From contig JAEUSA010000153.1 in the NCBI GenBank assembly GCA_016788945.1, forward strand, positions 1 through 13,958: a stretch of DNA of 13,958 nt, given 5' to 3'. The translations under genes were made by a program, and so were the position numbers. A model generated the notes under the pieces. That model did no database searches, was not told where the DNA came from, and saw nothing but the letters and a program-made list of their open reading frames with translations. This stretch comes from Leptospiraceae bacterium (GTDB lineage Bacteria; Spirochaetota; Leptospiria; Turneriellales; Turneriellaceae). The stretch's first letter is position 1, and each line of letters begins with the position of its first letter. Positions 12,802-13,958 of the stretch are shown here, one piece after another.

Positions 12802-13958
12802 ATACTAATCTCAATATGACCGCATTGTTTCTTGCCCGTGTGACCGCGGTGTAGAGCAAGCGGTGGTCTGTGGCGGTGTTCTTGCCGTCGGTAATGACAT
12901 AGACATCTTGATATTCTGAACCTTGGCTTTTGTGAATCGTCAGCGCCCAGGCATCATCGCGTCCGCTGAGTTCATTTGCCGGTAGCCTGCGGAGTTTGCC
13001 GTCGGCCGTTATGAACACGGCGAAATTTCCCTGCGCATGCGTCACTAACACACCGGTATCGCCGTTAAAAATGCCAAGCCGGTAGTTATTCGCAGTCGCC
13101 ACGATAGGCGTCAATGTTTCCCGTGAGCCCGTGAGCGTTTCCCGTATGCGCCGGTTGATCCATAAACTGCTGCCCAGGCCTTCACGTCTTTCGCAGAGAA
13201 TCATGTGCTGTGCATTGTAGCGCAGCGCTTCCTTGACAGCAGCTTCGCACGAGGTATCATTAAACAGCTCGGTTTCAAGCCTGAGGCGCAGTGCGTTACT
13301 GGCTGCACTCGCATAGTGCTCTAAAGCATAACCAGTAATGAAATGCGTGAGCTCACGTGGGGTGAAGGTTTGCAGAAAATCAGTCGCCGCCGCAATACCC
13401 TGTACGGCGATTGCGGCATAAAGCGCGGCCTTCTCAGCAGAAAAGCGGTGTACTACGGTGAGCGCAGAATGTTGTATTAAGTTCTGCTCCGTAAGCAGCG
13501 CCAGCGCCCGGTCGACCGGTAAACCGCCGACCGCCGGCAATTGGTTGAGATCGCCCGCGACGACAAGCTGTGCATGCGGTGGTAAGGCATCAATCAGCGC
13601 GGTGAACAATGAAAGTTCGACCATCGAGATTTCGTCGATGATCAGTATGTCACAGGCAATCGGGTTGCGACGATGATAACGTGGCCGGCTTTGTGTATTA
13701 CCGATACCCAAGACGCGGTGGATGGTAGAACATTCCAGAAGAATGCCGCCGGTATTTTGTTGGTGAGAAAAGCGCGCCGCGGCTTTGCCGGTCGGTGCGG
13801 CAATGACAATCCGTTTTGGACGCGTGCCGCCCTGTGTGGCGAGTTTCGCCAGAAATTGTTCAATCAGATAACTTTTTCCCGTGCCCGGTCCACCGCTGAT
13901 GAGCAGATCTTTGCCCTGATTTAACATGGCCAGCGCCTGCTGCTGGTTACCCGATGCT
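12800..13958 (-). CDS. recD: RecD-type superfamily 1 DNA helicase (N-terminus cut by window)
   Basis: About 385 residues are visible and the frame is still open at the right edge, so ATG 13927 is internal. Helicase motifs in order are: the Q-motif-like NQQQALAML at the edge, Walker A GGPGTGKS, APTGKAAARF, Walker B DILIIDEISMVE, motif III VVAGDLNQLPAVG, the VVHRF segment, then near the end AWALTIHKSQGSEYQDVYVI and LLYTAVTRARNNAVIL (motifs V and VI). This is the RecD layout of the RecBCD exonuclease. RecD drives 5'-3' unwinding in double-strand break repair; stand-alone RecD-like helicases also exist. The N-terminal domain and any recB/recC neighbours lie outside the window. The stop is TGA at 12800-12802, next to the terminator of the convergent operon. 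Confidence 0.9.
   Translation of the reverse strand, partial: ASGNQQQALAMLNQGKDLLISGGPGTGKSYLIEQFLAKLATQGGTRPKRIVIAAPTGKAAARFSHQQNTGGILLECSTIHRVLGIGNTQSRPRYHRRNPIACDILIIDEISMVELSLFTALIDALPPHAQLVVAGDLNQLPAVGGLPVDRALALLTEQNLIQHSALTVVHRFSAEKAALYAAIAVQGIAAATDFLQTFTPRELTHFITGYALEHYASAASNALRLRLETELFNDTSCEAAVKEALRYNAQHMILCERREGLGSSLWINRRIRETLTGSRETLTPIVATANNYRLGIFNGDTGVLVTHAQGNFAVFITADGKLRRLPANELSGRDDAWALTIHKSQGSEYQDVYVITDGKNTATDHRLLYTAVTRARNNAVILRLV

Noticed and set aside
1..13958. CRISPR array, tRNA/rRNA, transposon, prophage or defence system
   Set aside because: No regularly spaced repeats, transposase, integrase, terminal repeats or nuclease/toxin motifs were seen. The only nuclease-related gene is a RecD-type helicase.

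Overview
The window is chromosomal DNA with densely packed genes and a moderate GC content (about 50-55% by eye). It most likely comes from a spirochaete of the Leptospiraceae. That is an inference from family content: a DUF1554-type lectin-like domain on a large lipoprotein, a DUF1574-like SGNH protein paired with an MBOAT acyltransferase, lenient lipoproteins, DUF4398-like helical envelope proteins and a 7TM AraC regulator. I saw no tRNA, rRNA, CRISPR array, insertion sequence or phage gene. It reads as ordinary chromosome with a strong envelope theme.

Layout. (1) 1-1831, minus: a short-chain dehydrogenase followed after 12 bases by a membrane-embedded 7TM AraC-type regulator, which runs off the left edge and appears to start at CTG. 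(2) 1980-5199, plus: an MBOAT O-acyltransferase overlapping by 14 bases with an SGNH/DUF1574-like partner, then a separate 236-residue protein that faintly resembles the ATC-hydrolase fold. (3) 5207-7746, minus: a membrane-anchored PQQ-type beta-propeller, plsY (phospholipid synthesis), a small exported protein and cutA. (4) 7856-10588, plus: a 910-residue modular lipoprotein with Ig-like, chitobiase-C-terminal-like, FN3 and DUF1554 domains. It abuts, with no spacer at all, a convergent outer-membrane-barrel-like gene (10589-11503, minus). (5) 11688-12762, plus: a two-gene envelope operon (small lipoprotein plus periplasmic protein with an OmpA-like tail) closed by a strong terminator. (6) 12800-13958, minus: a RecD-type helicase, cut by the right edge.

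Functional reading. The MBOAT and SGNH-like proteins probably acylate a surface or secreted polymer. The beta-propeller, PlsY, large lipoprotein, barrel protein and the 11688/12061 pair all concern membrane or envelope building. The SDR, the CutA protein and the helicase are unrelated housekeeping or stress functions.

The most interesting signal is in how genes start. Four starts lack a Shine-Dalgarno sequence but have a -10-like hexamer 5-7 bases upstream, which places the transcription start at the start codon. The genes are the SDR, the beta-propeller, plsY and the large lipoprotein. Other genes carry clear Shine-Dalgarno sites. The window therefore seems to mix leaderless and leadered transcripts. 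A 9-bp inverted repeat brackets the promoter of the barrel gene, and a terminator-like hairpin lies antisense over the start of cutA.
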